A DNA stretch of 64,000 nucleotides from Niabella sp. Lineage in GTDB: Bacteria > Bacteroidota > Bacteroidia > Chitinophagales > Chitinophagaceae. The stretch is taken from the NCBI GenBank assembly GCA_017744715.1, contig JAGIAT010000012.1, positions 62,001-126,000 on the forward strand, given 5' to 3'. A program made the position numbers and the translations under genes. Shown here in pieces: positions 34,677 through 43,269 of this stretch. Each line of letters begins with the position of its first letter. The first letter of the stretch is position 1. Under the pieces are notes generated by a model. The model had not been told where the DNA came from and ran no database searches. It saw nothing but the letters and a program-made list of their open reading frames with translations.

Positions 34677-35798
34677 TCAGGACACAATCGCTTCCGATCG
34701 ATAATACCGGCTCAGAAAAAGGACCACGGCACCGGAAAAGAATACCAGGCTGATCCATCCAATGCCGTAAGCCATCATGATAAAATATCCTGTAAAGAAC
34801 AGGATGAGTAAAATGGCCACCAGGTGTTTAAGCGGCATTTGCCGAACAAAGCTGATGCTCAGCAGCAGCAGGGCGGTAGAAAACGCATAGCATCCAAAGA
34901 AGGCCGCCGTGCAAATGCTGATATGCCGGAGTGAAAGAAAGAGTAGCAGGAGTATTTCCGGCAGTACGAAAACGAAACAACAGATGGCATAGGTCATCAG
35001 CCGCGTTGTAACAGGAATGGGAAGCCCCCTGTAAAAAGAAAGGTATTGATCCTCGTACCGGCGGAGCCTGTTAATAAAGACGCCATTGGCCAGGATGCCA
35101 AAACTGAAGAGCAGAAACGTAAGCTGCAGATCGTCCGGGGCCAGCTGGTTGTTGGCGCTTGTAAAATACAAAACGGTACAGGTATACAGCTTCGTACCCA
35201 GCCAGGCAAGTTTTTGCGTTTGCTGAACAGCACGGATGAGGATGCCGCAATAAAAAAGAACGGGGTTGGCCGCCGGGGCCTTAAATCTCTTTTTAAAAAA
35301 GCGATTGCGCTCGGGATTATTCAGCACGTATACATGCCATGCAGGAAGCAGGGCAACGCATGCGGTCAGCACCACTGCTACAATCGTTGTTGCAATAAAG
35401 CGGTGGAGGTAAACCCCCTCTGTAATGACCAATGCCAGGTAGAAGGTCAGCGGCAACAACAGGATGAAATCCGTAATGGCAAAAAGTGTATACTGGAGCC
35501 GCCGGGACAGGTTCCTGAAAACGGAAAAGAACCGGTAGGGCGGCTGTTGCAGCAGCTGGGTAATAAACACGGCACATTTGCGTGCATAAAACCCCCAGAG
35601 CAGCAGTGCTGCTACCAGGAAGGCAGGGATACTTAATAATGCTTTGATCAGCCCGTAATGATATTTAAAAAGGCCTGCACCATCTACCGTGCCCACTACA
35701 AAGAAGAACATGGTAAACACAAATACAAAGGTGCCCGCATTTTCCCTGTAAAAGGGCTTTACAAAAGACTGGTAAAATATGCGGAACAAGGGGCTCAA
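34677..35798 (-). CDS. ABC transporter membrane subunit (putative)
   Basis: A 373-aa integral membrane protein with about 9-10 hydrophobic segments, for example FVFVFTMFFFVVGTV, LLSIPAFLVAALLLWGFY, FILLLPLTFYLALVI, TTIVAVVLTACVALL and LVAILLILFFTGYFIMM. I do not recognise a specific family. It overlaps the stop of the upstream ATPase gene by 4 bp (ATGA), so it is very likely the permease partner of that ATPase. No periplasmic binding protein is nearby, which favours export. The substrate is unknown. Confidence 0.7.
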   Translation of the reverse strand: MSPLFRIFYQSFVKPFYRENAGTFVFVFTMFFFVVGTVDGAGLFKYHYGLIKALLSIPAFLVAALLLWGFYARKCAVFITQLLQQPPYRFFSVFRNLSRRLQYTLFAITDFILLLPLTFYLALVITEGVYLHRFIATTIVAVVLTACVALLPAWHVYVLNNPERNRFFKKRFKAPAANPVLFYCGILIRAVQQTQKLAWLGTKLYTCTVLYFTSANNQLAPDDLQLTFLLFSFGILANGVFINRLRRYEDQYLSFYRGLPIPVTTRLMTYAICCFVFVLPEILLLLFLSLRHISICTAAFFGCYAFSTALLLLSISFVRQMPLKHLVAILLILFFTGYFIMMAYGIGWISLVFFSGAVVLFLSRYYRSEAIVS

Positions 35799-36424
35799 TA
35801 ACGGATCGTTTTATTGTCAACAATGAGTTCCCTGCAAAACGGCAACAGGTCCGGGCCAGGATCCTGGTGGGAGCTTAGTATAAACGAACGGCCCTGCTGC
35901 TGTTGCTCCAGCAGTAGTTGCACCAGTTGGTTACAGGCCGGTGCATCCAGGGTAATAAAGGGCTCATCCAGCAACAGGAGGTCCAGTTTTGAAACACCGG
36001 TAAATGCAAGGATCAACGAAAGCTTTTTGAGCATGCCGGCCGAGTAGGTGGCTACCGGATTATGCATATAGGAAGCGGCGCCAAACAAACGTACCAGCGC
36101 GGCACCTTCTTCCGGGGGCGATTTCCGGACCTGCCGGTAAAGCATAATCAACTCATGGCCGGTTAAAAAGCCGGGATACAACGGTTCGGCTTCTGCCCAG
36201 CTGATCCGCTGCCGGTAAAGAAGGGGAGCGGCTTTTTGTGAAATGCCACCTACCGAAATGCTGCCGTCAAACGGGATCAGCGCCGCAGTCATTTTTAAAA
36301 AGGTGGTTTTGCCCGAGCCGTTTTCCCCCTTCAGCCAGTAAATACCCTTCGAAAGCCGGAGCGATGGAATGTTGAGGATCAACTGACGGTTATACCGTTT
36401 GGTAATAGATGTGATCTCCAGCAT
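35795..36424 (-). CDS. ABC transporter ATP-binding protein
   Basis: A 209-aa ATPase subunit. Walker A GENGSGKT is at 33-40, a variant signature YSAGM at 127-131 (in place of LSGGQ), Walker B LLLLDEP around 149-155 with catalytic Glu154, and the H-loop His186 in ILSSHQ. The short length and the degenerate signature resemble exporter ATPases of the CcmA/antibiotic-export type. The stop overlaps the permease start by 4 bp, so they form a two-gene exporter. The substrate is unknown. Confidence 0.9.
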   Translation of the reverse strand: MLEITSITKRYNRQLILNIPSLRLSKGIYWLKGENGSGKTTFLKMTAALIPFDGSISVGGISQKAAPLLYRQRISWAEAEPLYPGFLTGHELIMLYRQVRKSPPEEGAALVRLFGAASYMHNPVATYSAGMLKKLSLILAFTGVSKLDLLLLDEPFITLDAPACNQLVQLLLEQQQQGRSFILSSHQDPGPDLLPFCRELIVDNKTIRY

Positions 36425-36603
36425 GCGGTGGTTGTTTAATGAAGCCTAAGATAATGCATTGGGATTTGCTGTTTTGTTAACGGAGCTATAAAACGGCAAA
36501 GCGCTGTACGGCCGCCGGGCAACCGGGTGAAACGGGCGCCAACCTGGCTGGCCTTTATCCCCTTGCCCCGCCGCCGTTCAACCTTTGCTGCTAAAAAAGA
36601 AAT

Positions 36604-39441
36604 CTATTGCCGAACCGGGTTGCCTTCTTTATCCAAAACAATAACCTGGAACTGTTCCCGGGTTTGGGCACTCAACAAGCTTTGATCACCTACCAGCAGG
36701 ATCACCAGGTTCCGGGGATCGGAAAGCTTTGTCTTCGCCAGACGGTTCAGCTCTTCAAGTTTAAAGTTTTTCAGGATACCGGTTTGTTTTACTGCAATAT
36801 CATCGGGGAGGTTATATTCTAAAATGTCGCTCAGGTAATAGGCCTTCTGATAACCGGTTTCATACTTGCGGGCTTCGCTTTGCAGTTTGGCACTCTTGGT
36901 AAAATCCAGCTCTTCCTGTGTGGCTCCTTTATCGCGGTATTCGGTAATAATGCGCAGTACATCGTGCAGCGCACTGTCTGTGGCGGCAGCTTTAATACCG
37001 GAGTAGAACGTATAATAGCCGGTGTATTTGTTGCCGCTGAAATAAGCACCGGCACCGTAGGTCCAGCCCTTATCTTCCCGCAGGTAAAGATTGAGCCGGC
37101 TGTTAAACACACCGCCCAGCGGGTAATTCATGATGCCGGATTTGTAATAATCGCCGGTGCCGTCAAACCGCATACCGGTACGGTTCCCGACCCGGAATTC
37201 TGTTTGAGCTGATTTCGGAAAATCAACGATATAAAGAACAGGCTTGCCCGTTGCCGCAGGGCCGGGTTTAAAATCGGGCAGCTGCTTTATGGCCGGTGCC
37301 GTTTTGGGAAGCTTTGCAAGGAAGGCGGTTTTATTTTGGATCTCCTGTTTAGACAGGTCACCAATTACGATGACTTCGGCGTCTGCGGAGGAGAAACAAC
37401 GTGCGTAGAAATTTTCAATATCTGCCAACGTAATACCGGCAAGTGTTTGATCGGTACCGGCCGAATTTCTGCCAAAAGCGCTGTTGCCAAATAACAATTT
37501 ATTATAAACCGATGTGGCAACGCTTGCGGGTCGTGTAAGGTTGTTCTTATAGCCTTCCACATACTGGTTCCGGATCCGGTTGAATGCCGCTTCCGTAAAC
37601 TTCGGCTGCAGGATGCGTTCTTCCAGCAGGGCCAGTGTTTGATCCAGGTTCTTTTCAAGACTCCGCACTACAATATTGGTGGCATCGGTAGCCGCACTTA
37701 CGGAGATGGAACTGCCCAGCAGATCCAGTGCTTTGCTGAAGTCTTCTGCCGAGCGGGTCTTTGTGTCTTCATTCATCAACGCGGCAAATAATGCGGCCAG
37801 TCCGCTTTTTTCAGCCGGCTCGGCCAGCCTTCCTCCTTTGATGCCGATCATAATATTGACTACCGGTATTTCCTTTAACGGGCTGCCGATATAGTGAATG
37901 CCGTTCTTTTTTTCTTTCCAGAATGCAGGTGCTGCTACCGCCAGGTTGTTGCCTGCGGGAGGCATTTTGCCCCGGTCAAAATTATCTTTTGCCTTGGTAT
38001 AGGTGAGGCCTGCATAACCGTAATCGGGGGCGCTGTAACCGCTTTTGTCAATTTCATATTTAGAATCGCCGGCAATATTATTGGGGTCGTCCTTTGTAGC
38101 TACGCTCAACCGCACGGAGCCTTTTCCTTTGATGTATTTGTTATAGGCGTCCATTACTGCCTGCGGAGTAATGGAACGGTAATTTTCCAGGTACCTGGTG
38201 ATGAAGTTGGCATTGCCGGTAAAGGTATAAAAAGCTGCGAGGCGGGAAACCTTTCCGCTCACCGATTCGAGTCCGTAAATGGTTTGGGATTCGATCCCTG
38301 ATTTGAATTTATCAACATCTGCCTGGGTAACGCCGCGTTGTTCGAAATCAGCAAATACCTGTTTTACGGCCGCATCCATTTCTTTCAGCGATTTGCCTTT
38401 GGCCGGAGTCAGACTGATGGTAAATTCACTCGATAATTCTGACCCCATATTATACGCGCCGGCACCCAGGGCCTGCTGGGTTTTCACCAGCTTCTGGTAG
38501 AGGAGGGAGTTGTTTCCCTGCCCGATGATTTCGGCCAGGCAGTCGAGTGCAGCCTCCTCTTTTGTATACATTTCAGGAGCCGGGTATACGATCTGCAGGC
38601 GCGGTAATTTGGCATACTGATCCACCATGGTAACATACCGGTCCTTGTCCAGGGCAGGTATCATCGGCCCCATGTTTTTTACAGCCGGTCCGGCCGGGAT
38701 GCTGCCAAAATATTTTTCAACCATCTTTACCACGTCTGCTGCAACTACGTCGCCGCCAACCGTAAGTACGGCGTTATTAGGGCCATACCAGCGTAAAAAG
38801 AAATTTTTAAGGTCGTTTACATTGCCGCGGTTCAGGTCTTCGATATAGCCGATCGTAAGCCAGGAGTAGGGATGGCCATAAGGGTACAGGTTTTTGCTGG
38901 CGTTTTCAAAAACAAGACCATAAGGCTGGTTGTCATAATTCTGGCCTCTTTCATTTTTAACGGTGGCGCGTTGCACTTCGAATTTTTGCTGGGTAACCGC
39001 ATCCAGCAAAAAGCCCATGCGGTCTGCCTCCAGCCACAACATTTTTTCCAGCTGGTTCTTGGGAACGGTTTCAAAATAATTGGTCCGGTCGCGGTTGGTG
39101 GTGCCGTTCAGTGTTCCGCCGGCTTCGGTAATGATTTTAAAATGCTGTTCATCGGCCACATGATCAGAGCCCTGGAACATCATGTGCTCAAAAAAATGGG
39201 CAAAGCCCGATTTGCCGATCTCTTCCCTGGCCGATCCTACATGATAGGTAACATCTACATGCACCAGGGGATCACTATGATCTTCATGAACGATCAGCGT
39301 AAGCCCGTTGGGAAGCTGGTAACGGCTGAAGGGGATCACCACGTCGTTGTCCCCGGCAGTTACCTGTTCCATTAACCGGGCCTGGGAATAACTAAGATGG
39401 GAGCAACATATGGTTGCCAGGAGGAGGATCAATTGTTTCAT
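36604..39441 (-). CDS. M16 family zinc peptidase (pitrilysin-like, fused two-domain)
   Basis: An exported protease of 945 aa. The ATG at 39441 gives a proper signal peptide (MKQLILLLATICCSHLSYSQ). A longer frame from 39579 lacks a signal and is not favoured. The N-terminal half has the inverted zinc motif HFFEH at 82-86 and the distal ligand Glu164 in TVKNERGQNYDNQ. The C-terminal half (after about residue 500) repeats the fold without the zinc motif, as in other fused M16 proteins where it serves as a chaperone-like clamp. Motifs such as QTEFRVG and PLGGVFNSRLNLYLRE are typical. It probably degrades periplasmic peptides. Confidence 0.93.
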   Translation of the reverse strand: MKQLILLLATICCSHLSYSQARLMEQVTAGDNDVVIPFSRYQLPNGLTLIVHEDHSDPLVHVDVTYHVGSAREEIGKSGFAHFFEHMMFQGSDHVADEQHFKIITEAGGTLNGTTNRDRTNYFETVPKNQLEKMLWLEADRMGFLLDAVTQQKFEVQRATVKNERGQNYDNQPYGLVFENASKNLYPYGHPYSWLTIGYIEDLNRGNVNDLKNFFLRWYGPNNAVLTVGGDVVAADVVKMVEKYFGSIPAGPAVKNMGPMIPALDKDRYVTMVDQYAKLPRLQIVYPAPEMYTKEEAALDCLAEIIGQGNNSLLYQKLVKTQQALGAGAYNMGSELSSEFTISLTPAKGKSLKEMDAAVKQVFADFEQRGVTQADVDKFKSGIESQTIYGLESVSGKVSRLAAFYTFTGNANFITRYLENYRSITPQAVMDAYNKYIKGKGSVRLSVATKDDPNNIAGDSKYEIDKSGYSAPDYGYAGLTYTKAKDNFDRGKMPPAGNNLAVAAPAFWKEKKNGIHYIGSPLKEIPVVNIMIGIKGGRLAEPAEKSGLAALFAALMNEDTKTRSAEDFSKALDLLGSSISVSAATDATNIVVRSLEKNLDQTLALLEERILQPKFTEAAFNRIRNQYVEGYKNNLTRPASVATSVYNKLLFGNSAFGRNSAGTDQTLAGITLADIENFYARCFSSADAEVIVIGDLSKQEIQNKTAFLAKLPKTAPAIKQLPDFKPGPAATGKPVLYIVDFPKSAQTEFRVGNRTGMRFDGTGDYYKSGIMNYPLGGVFNSRLNLYLREDKGWTYGAGAYFSGNKYTGYYTFYSGIKAAATDSALHDVLRIITEYRDKGATQEELDFTKSAKLQSEARKYETGYQKAYYLSDILEYNLPDDIAVKQTGILKNFKLEELNRLAKTKLSDPRNLVILLVGDQSLLSAQTREQFQVIVLDKEGNPVRQ

Positions 39442-39602
39442 AAGCATGAAAAATTTTACTTTTTGAATGTACGTTTCTTCACAGTGGCTGTTGATCACAG
39501 AAAGCCGGTGCCGGCGGGTATCATCAGTAGCTGTTTGAGGATTCTTTTTAAAATTAAAGAAGTTCTGCGGTAAAAACAAAATACCGGGTGCGACCTGTTA
39601 AA

Positions 39603-39632
39603 CAAAAAAAAACCACAGGAAGATCCTGTGGT
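39603..39632 (-). terminator. Intrinsic terminator after the lytic transglycosylase gene
   Basis: A perfect 9-bp stem (top-strand arms ACCACAGGA 39612-39620 and TCCTGTGGT 39624-39632) is followed on the minus strand by a T-run. A heptad tract lies between it and the stop codon. Confidence 0.85.
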
Positions 39633-39639
39633 AAATATC

Positions 39640-39698
39640 TGATGAAATTCTAAATTTTAAATCTCAAATCTCATGTCTGAAGTCTCATATCTGAAACC
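39640..39698 (-). repeat. Degenerate period-7 repeat tract at the 3' end of the transglycosylase gene
   Basis: On the minus strand units TTTCAGA, TATGAGA, CTTCAGA, CATGAGA and TTTGAGA follow the stop codon with exact 7-bp spacing for about eight copies. Confidence 0.8.
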
Positions 39699-40742
39699 TC
39701 AGTTCCGGTACTCCGGGTTGATCAGCATCTGAATGGATTCATTCAGCATTTCGTTCTTCTTCTGCAGGAACAGGTCTACCTTATCCTCAGGAAGTTTTAG
39801 CTGGTAGGTACTGTTGGAGGCGAGTACCTTGTCGAGGCTGGGATTAAGCTTGTTGAAGTCCGCAAGCGACATCTCCAGGTATTTGGCAATGGCAGTTGCA
39901 TTATAACGCCCGCTGATGGTTTGTACCTTTACATTTTGCTGGGTAACCTCATCCTTTACGGTTTTCATCATGGCCAATGCCTGATCCCTGGAAACCGTGG
40001 TTACACCGCCCTGGCCTTCCATAATGTAGTGGGTAGCTATAAACTTCTTTACATGGTTCCTGCTTTCGGCAGGCAGGTAGTATTGAAGATCCCAGAAGTC
40101 GTTGCTTCCGGCTTTATTGATGGCTGAGTTTACACGGCCTGGTCCGCAGTTATAGGCGGCTACTACCAGCAGCCAGTCCTTATAAAGATTAAAGAGATAA
40201 TTCAGGTATTTACTGGCGGCTCTTGTACTTTTCAGGTAATCGGTACGCTCATCCCGGCCCCGGGAAACATTCAGTCCCAGTCCGCGCGCGGTTTCCGGCA
40301 TAAACTGCCAGGGACCTACTGCTCCGGCCCAGGATACCAGGTTGGCGCGTAAATGCGATTCGATCACCGCCAGGTATTTTAGTTCTTTAGGAATTCCGCT
40401 TTGCGATAATACATCGTCCATCATGTCAAAATACGGACGCGCCCAGGTCTTCAGCTCGTTCAGCTCTCTTGCATTGCGGTCGATATAGTCTTTCACAAAA
40501 CTGATAGCCTTGGGATTGAGGTGTTCCGTTTTAATGCCTTTAAAGCTGGTTGCCTTGAGCTCGGTATTTTCAAACAGGTCTTTAAAACCTGCCTTGGGAT
40601 CGGCTTTTACCAATTGCTCAGCAGGCGCTGCAGGCACCGCTGCGGTTTCTTTTACGGGGCTCAACTGGGCATGTGCCGATGTGATGGCACAAAGCGACAT
40701 GATTGAACTGCCGATAAAAACAGTTAACTTATTCCTGCTCAT
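39699..40742 (-). CDS. Lytic transglycosylase (MltD-like) with SLT domain
   Basis: Cleaves peptidoglycan glycan strands in the periplasm. A signal peptide covers residues 1-26 (ends SAHAQ). The SLT domain (about 105-230) has the catalytic Glu128 in LAVIESHL, then AVGPWQFMPETARGLGL, YDERTDYLKS-like DERTDYLKSTRAASKYL and VVAAYNCGPGRVN, in the order of family 1 enzymes. The C-terminal part (VQTISGRYNATAIAKYLEMSLADFNKLNPSL) looks like a degenerate LysM-type peptidoglycan-binding module. The length is 347 aa. It is followed by a strong terminator. Confidence 0.92.
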   Translation of the reverse strand: MSRNKLTVFIGSSIMSLCAITSAHAQLSPVKETAAVPAAPAEQLVKADPKAGFKDLFENTELKATSFKGIKTEHLNPKAISFVKDYIDRNARELNELKTWARPYFDMMDDVLSQSGIPKELKYLAVIESHLRANLVSWAGAVGPWQFMPETARGLGLNVSRGRDERTDYLKSTRAASKYLNYLFNLYKDWLLVVAAYNCGPGRVNSAINKAGSNDFWDLQYYLPAESRNHVKKFIATHYIMEGQGGVTTVSRDQALAMMKTVKDEVTQQNVKVQTISGRYNATAIAKYLEMSLADFNKLNPSLDKVLASNSTYQLKLPEDKVDLFLQKKNEMLNESIQMLINPEYRN

Positions 40743-40816
40743 TATTTTTCTGTCGTGTTTTAATAATAGAACTTTTATAAAAAACGCAGTTTGGAGTGTA
40801 AGCTTTAAGATAACGA

Positions 40817-42241
40817 TTATGAAGCTAAATTATTGTTGCTAAAAGACAGCAAAGATAGTTCATTAAAGGGAGCTGCCATTAACTGGACGCCGAAGGGCAT
40901 CTGGTGGGTTGGATGGGTAAACAGCGGAAGCGAGATGGCCGGCACTCCTGTAAGGTTGGCCATAACGGTGTAGATATCAGCAATATACATGGCAATCGGG
41001 TCCTTCGATTTTTCACCGATCTTGAAGGCTACCGAGGGAGCTGTGGGTAAACAGATAAAGTCGAACTCCTTGAAAATCAATTGTAAATTATTTGTTAAAA
41101 TGCGCCGTACTTTCTGGGCCTGGGTAAAATAGGCGTCGTAATAGCCGGAGCTTAAAACAAAGTTGCCCAGCAGGATGCGTCTTTTTACTTCCTTGCCAAA
41201 TCCTTCCGAGCGGTTCCTTTTGTAAAAATCGTCGAGTTCTGTATGGTTATCGGCGGCAGAGCGGTACCCGTATTTTACTCCATCAAACCGGGAGAGGTTA
41301 GAAGAAGCTTCGGCGGTGGTAAGCACGTAATAAGTAGGAACAATATAGTCCAGCAGATCAAAATGCACCGGTGTTACGGTATGCCCCTGGGCTTCCCATT
41401 GGCGCAGCTGCTCTTTAATGGCATTTCCGATCTCCGGATCCAGGCTTTCATGGTCGAGGGCTTCCGGGAAATAGGCAATTTTATACCGGCGGTCTTTTTC
41501 GAGCTGTTGGGAATAGGCCGGAACCGGTTCCCTGGATACGGTGCTGTCAAATTCGTCGGCTCCGGAGATCACTTCCAGTACCAACGCGGTATCGGGGATG
41601 GTTTTGGCAAAAACGCCGATCTGGTCAAAAGAAGATGCGTAGGCAATAAGCCCGTAGCGCGATACACGGCCATAAGTGGGTTTCAGCCCGATGATGCCGC
41701 AAAAATCGGCTGGCTGCCTTACGGAACCACCTGTGTCACTGCCCAGCGATACCATGCAGAGCCCGGCCTGTACGGCTACTGCCGACCCTCCGGATGAGCC
41801 ACCGGGAATACGGCTTTCGTCTGCCGCGTTCAATACTTTTCCGTAAGCAGAGTTTTCGTTGGTGGAGCCCATTGCAAATTCATCGCAGTTGACCCTGCCG
41901 ATGATGATGGCGCCTTCTGCCAAAAGCCGCTCCACTGCTGTAGCGGAGAATACGGAAGTAAATCCTTCCAGTATCCTGGATGCAGCGGTAACGGTATGTC
42001 CTTTATGACAGATAACATCCTTAATGGCTACTACAACCCCATGCAGTTTTCCCTGAGGAGCCGGCAACTGGTCCAGTTCGGATGCGCGCTGCAGTGCCTC
42101 AGCAGCATACACCTCAATAAAGGCATTGAGTTGTTTGCTTTCTTCAATCTTTTTCAGGTAAGTTTCAACGGCAGTCCTGCAGGTGGTTTCACCGTTTTGC
42201 AGTTGCGTTTGGTACCGGGCAATAGAAATAAAGTCCTGCAA
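40817..42241 (-). CDS. gatA: Asp-tRNA(Asn)/Glu-tRNA(Gln) amidotransferase subunit A
   Basis: Amidase-signature subunit of GatCAB, which amidates misacylated Glu-tRNA(Gln) and Asp-tRNA(Asn). The catalytic Ser-cisSer-Lys triad is at Lys74 (VVAIKDV), Ser149 (RIPGGSSGGS) and Ser173 (TGGSVRQPA). Spacings of 75 and 24 residues equal those of S. aureus GatA. The N-terminus (MQDFISIARYQTQLQNGETT) and the length of 474 aa are normal. gatB and gatC are not adjacent. It lies 47 bp after tatA on the same strand, so the two may share a transcript. Confidence 0.96.
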   Translation of the reverse strand: MQDFISIARYQTQLQNGETTCRTAVETYLKKIEESKQLNAFIEVYAAEALQRASELDQLPAPQGKLHGVVVAIKDVICHKGHTVTAASRILEGFTSVFSATAVERLLAEGAIIIGRVNCDEFAMGSTNENSAYGKVLNAADESRIPGGSSGGSAVAVQAGLCMVSLGSDTGGSVRQPADFCGIIGLKPTYGRVSRYGLIAYASSFDQIGVFAKTIPDTALVLEVISGADEFDSTVSREPVPAYSQQLEKDRRYKIAYFPEALDHESLDPEIGNAIKEQLRQWEAQGHTVTPVHFDLLDYIVPTYYVLTTAEASSNLSRFDGVKYGYRSAADNHTELDDFYKRNRSEGFGKEVKRRILLGNFVLSSGYYDAYFTQAQKVRRILTNNLQLIFKEFDFICLPTAPSVAFKIGEKSKDPIAMYIADIYTVMANLTGVPAISLPLFTHPTHQMPFGVQLMAAPFNELSLLSFSNNNLAS

Positions 42242-42288
42242 AAGAAAATTGCTTTTGTAGTCAGAAGGAAAATATTAAAAAAAAGGTC

Positions 42289-42516
42289 TTATTCCTGGGT
42301 GGGAGAAGTTCTTTTAGGCTCAGAAGAAATCGTATTGGCGCTCTCTTCGATCTCCCGCTTCACATTGTCTTTTGCGTCATTGAATTCGCGTACTCCTTTA
42401 CCCAAACCTCTCATCAATTCAGGAATTTTACGGCCTCCGAATAACAACAGCACAATAACCATTATAATAATGATTTCGTTGGTTCCCAAAGCACCCAATA
42501 ATTGAAAATTTGCCAT
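42289..42516 (-). CDS. tatA: Twin-arginine translocase subunit TatA/TatE
   Basis: A small pore-forming component of the Tat export system. The 75-aa protein has one membrane helix (about 14-27, IIIIMVIVLLLF) followed by the family hinge FGGRKIPELMRGLGKGVREF and a charged amphipathic helix and tail. No tatC is adjacent. An exact TAnnTTTG box (42537-42544) lies 20 bp upstream. Confidence 0.94.
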   Translation of the reverse strand: MANFQLLGALGTNEIIIIMVIVLLLFGGRKIPELMRGLGKGVREFNDAKDNVKREIEESANTISSEPKRTSPTQE

Positions 42517-42536
42517 GATCAGTAAAAATTAGTGTT

Positions 42537-42544
42537 CAAATATA
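42537..42544 (-). promoter_or_regulatory. Candidate -7 promoter box of tatA
   Basis: TATATTTG on the minus strand matches TAnnTTTG, 20 bp upstream of the tatA ATG. No exact -33 TTTG was seen. Confidence 0.5.
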
Positions 42545-42733
42545 CGGTTTGTATCGTAATCTGAACGATTAAATATAAGATTGAAGATTACAAAGATTAT
42601 TACGCCAAAAAAAAGTAATTGTTTTAAAAAGGACGGAATTATTTTGATATTTTTTATCGGAGGAGCGGATCCGGTGTAAACGGATAAAAAACAATGGCTT
42701 GCAGAAAAGCGGTTTGGAAGGCCAGCAGGGGCA

Positions 42734-42760
42734 TAAAAAAATCCCGCCGGAAAGCGGGAT
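42734..42760 (-). terminator. Intrinsic terminator of rplS
   Basis: Stem ATCCCGC/GCGGGAT (top-strand arms 42741-42747 and 42754-42760) is followed on the minus strand by seven T, 25 bp after the rplS stop. Confidence 0.85.
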
Positions 42761-42785
42761 GCTGAATATTATATAACGGTATTGT

Positions 42786-43169
42786 TTACGCTTTGGCCGC
42801 TTTTTTAACGTCGGCAACAGCCATACGTTTTTCGCGGATACGGGCGCTTTTACCAAAACGCTCTCTTTGGTAGAAGAGTTTTGCACGGCGCACCTGGCCT
42901 ACTTTGTTCAAAACAATGGATTCAATGTTAGGAGAAGTGAAAGGGAACAATCTTTCTACTCCGATACCGTCAGAGATCTTCCGAACAGTAAAAGTAGCAG
43001 TGCTTCCGTTACCCTGTTTTTTAATAACGTCTCCTTTAAAAGACTGGATCCGCTCTTTGTTACCCTCAATAATTTTGTAATTAACGGTAATGTTATCGCC
43101 TGCTTTAAAAGCGGGAAACGTCTTTTTGGGGGTCAGTTGTTCGTGTACAAAGTCTATAGCGCTGCTCAT
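42786..43169 (-). CDS. rplS: 50S ribosomal protein L19
   Basis: A 127-aa ribosomal protein at the 30S-50S interface. Typical segments are KTFPAFKAGDNITVNYKIIEGNKERIQSFKGDVI, GIGVERLFPFTSPNIESIVLNKVGQVRRAKLFYQRERFGKSARI and a basic tail. It is a single gene with its own near-perfect promoter and terminator. Confidence 0.98.
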   Translation of the reverse strand: MSSAIDFVHEQLTPKKTFPAFKAGDNITVNYKIIEGNKERIQSFKGDVIKKQGNGSTATFTVRKISDGIGVERLFPFTSPNIESIVLNKVGQVRRAKLFYQRERFGKSARIREKRMAVADVKKAAKA

Positions 43170-43207
43170 AACTCTAAATTTTTAGTCCGATTTAAATTAT
43201 CGGGATG

Positions 43208-43239
43208 CAAAGGTAGCAAGGAAATTAATAATTTCCAAA
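43208..43239 (-). promoter_or_regulatory. Promoter of rplS (Bacteroidota sigma-70 type)
   Basis: On the minus strand TTTG (43236-43239), a 20-bp spacer and TACCTTTG (43208-43215) match TTTG-N19/21-TAnnTTTG exactly. It is the best promoter in the window, 38 bp upstream of the ATG. Confidence 0.8.
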
Positions 43240-43269
43240 AAAAAGAACGGATATTGCTGCGAAAGCCGT

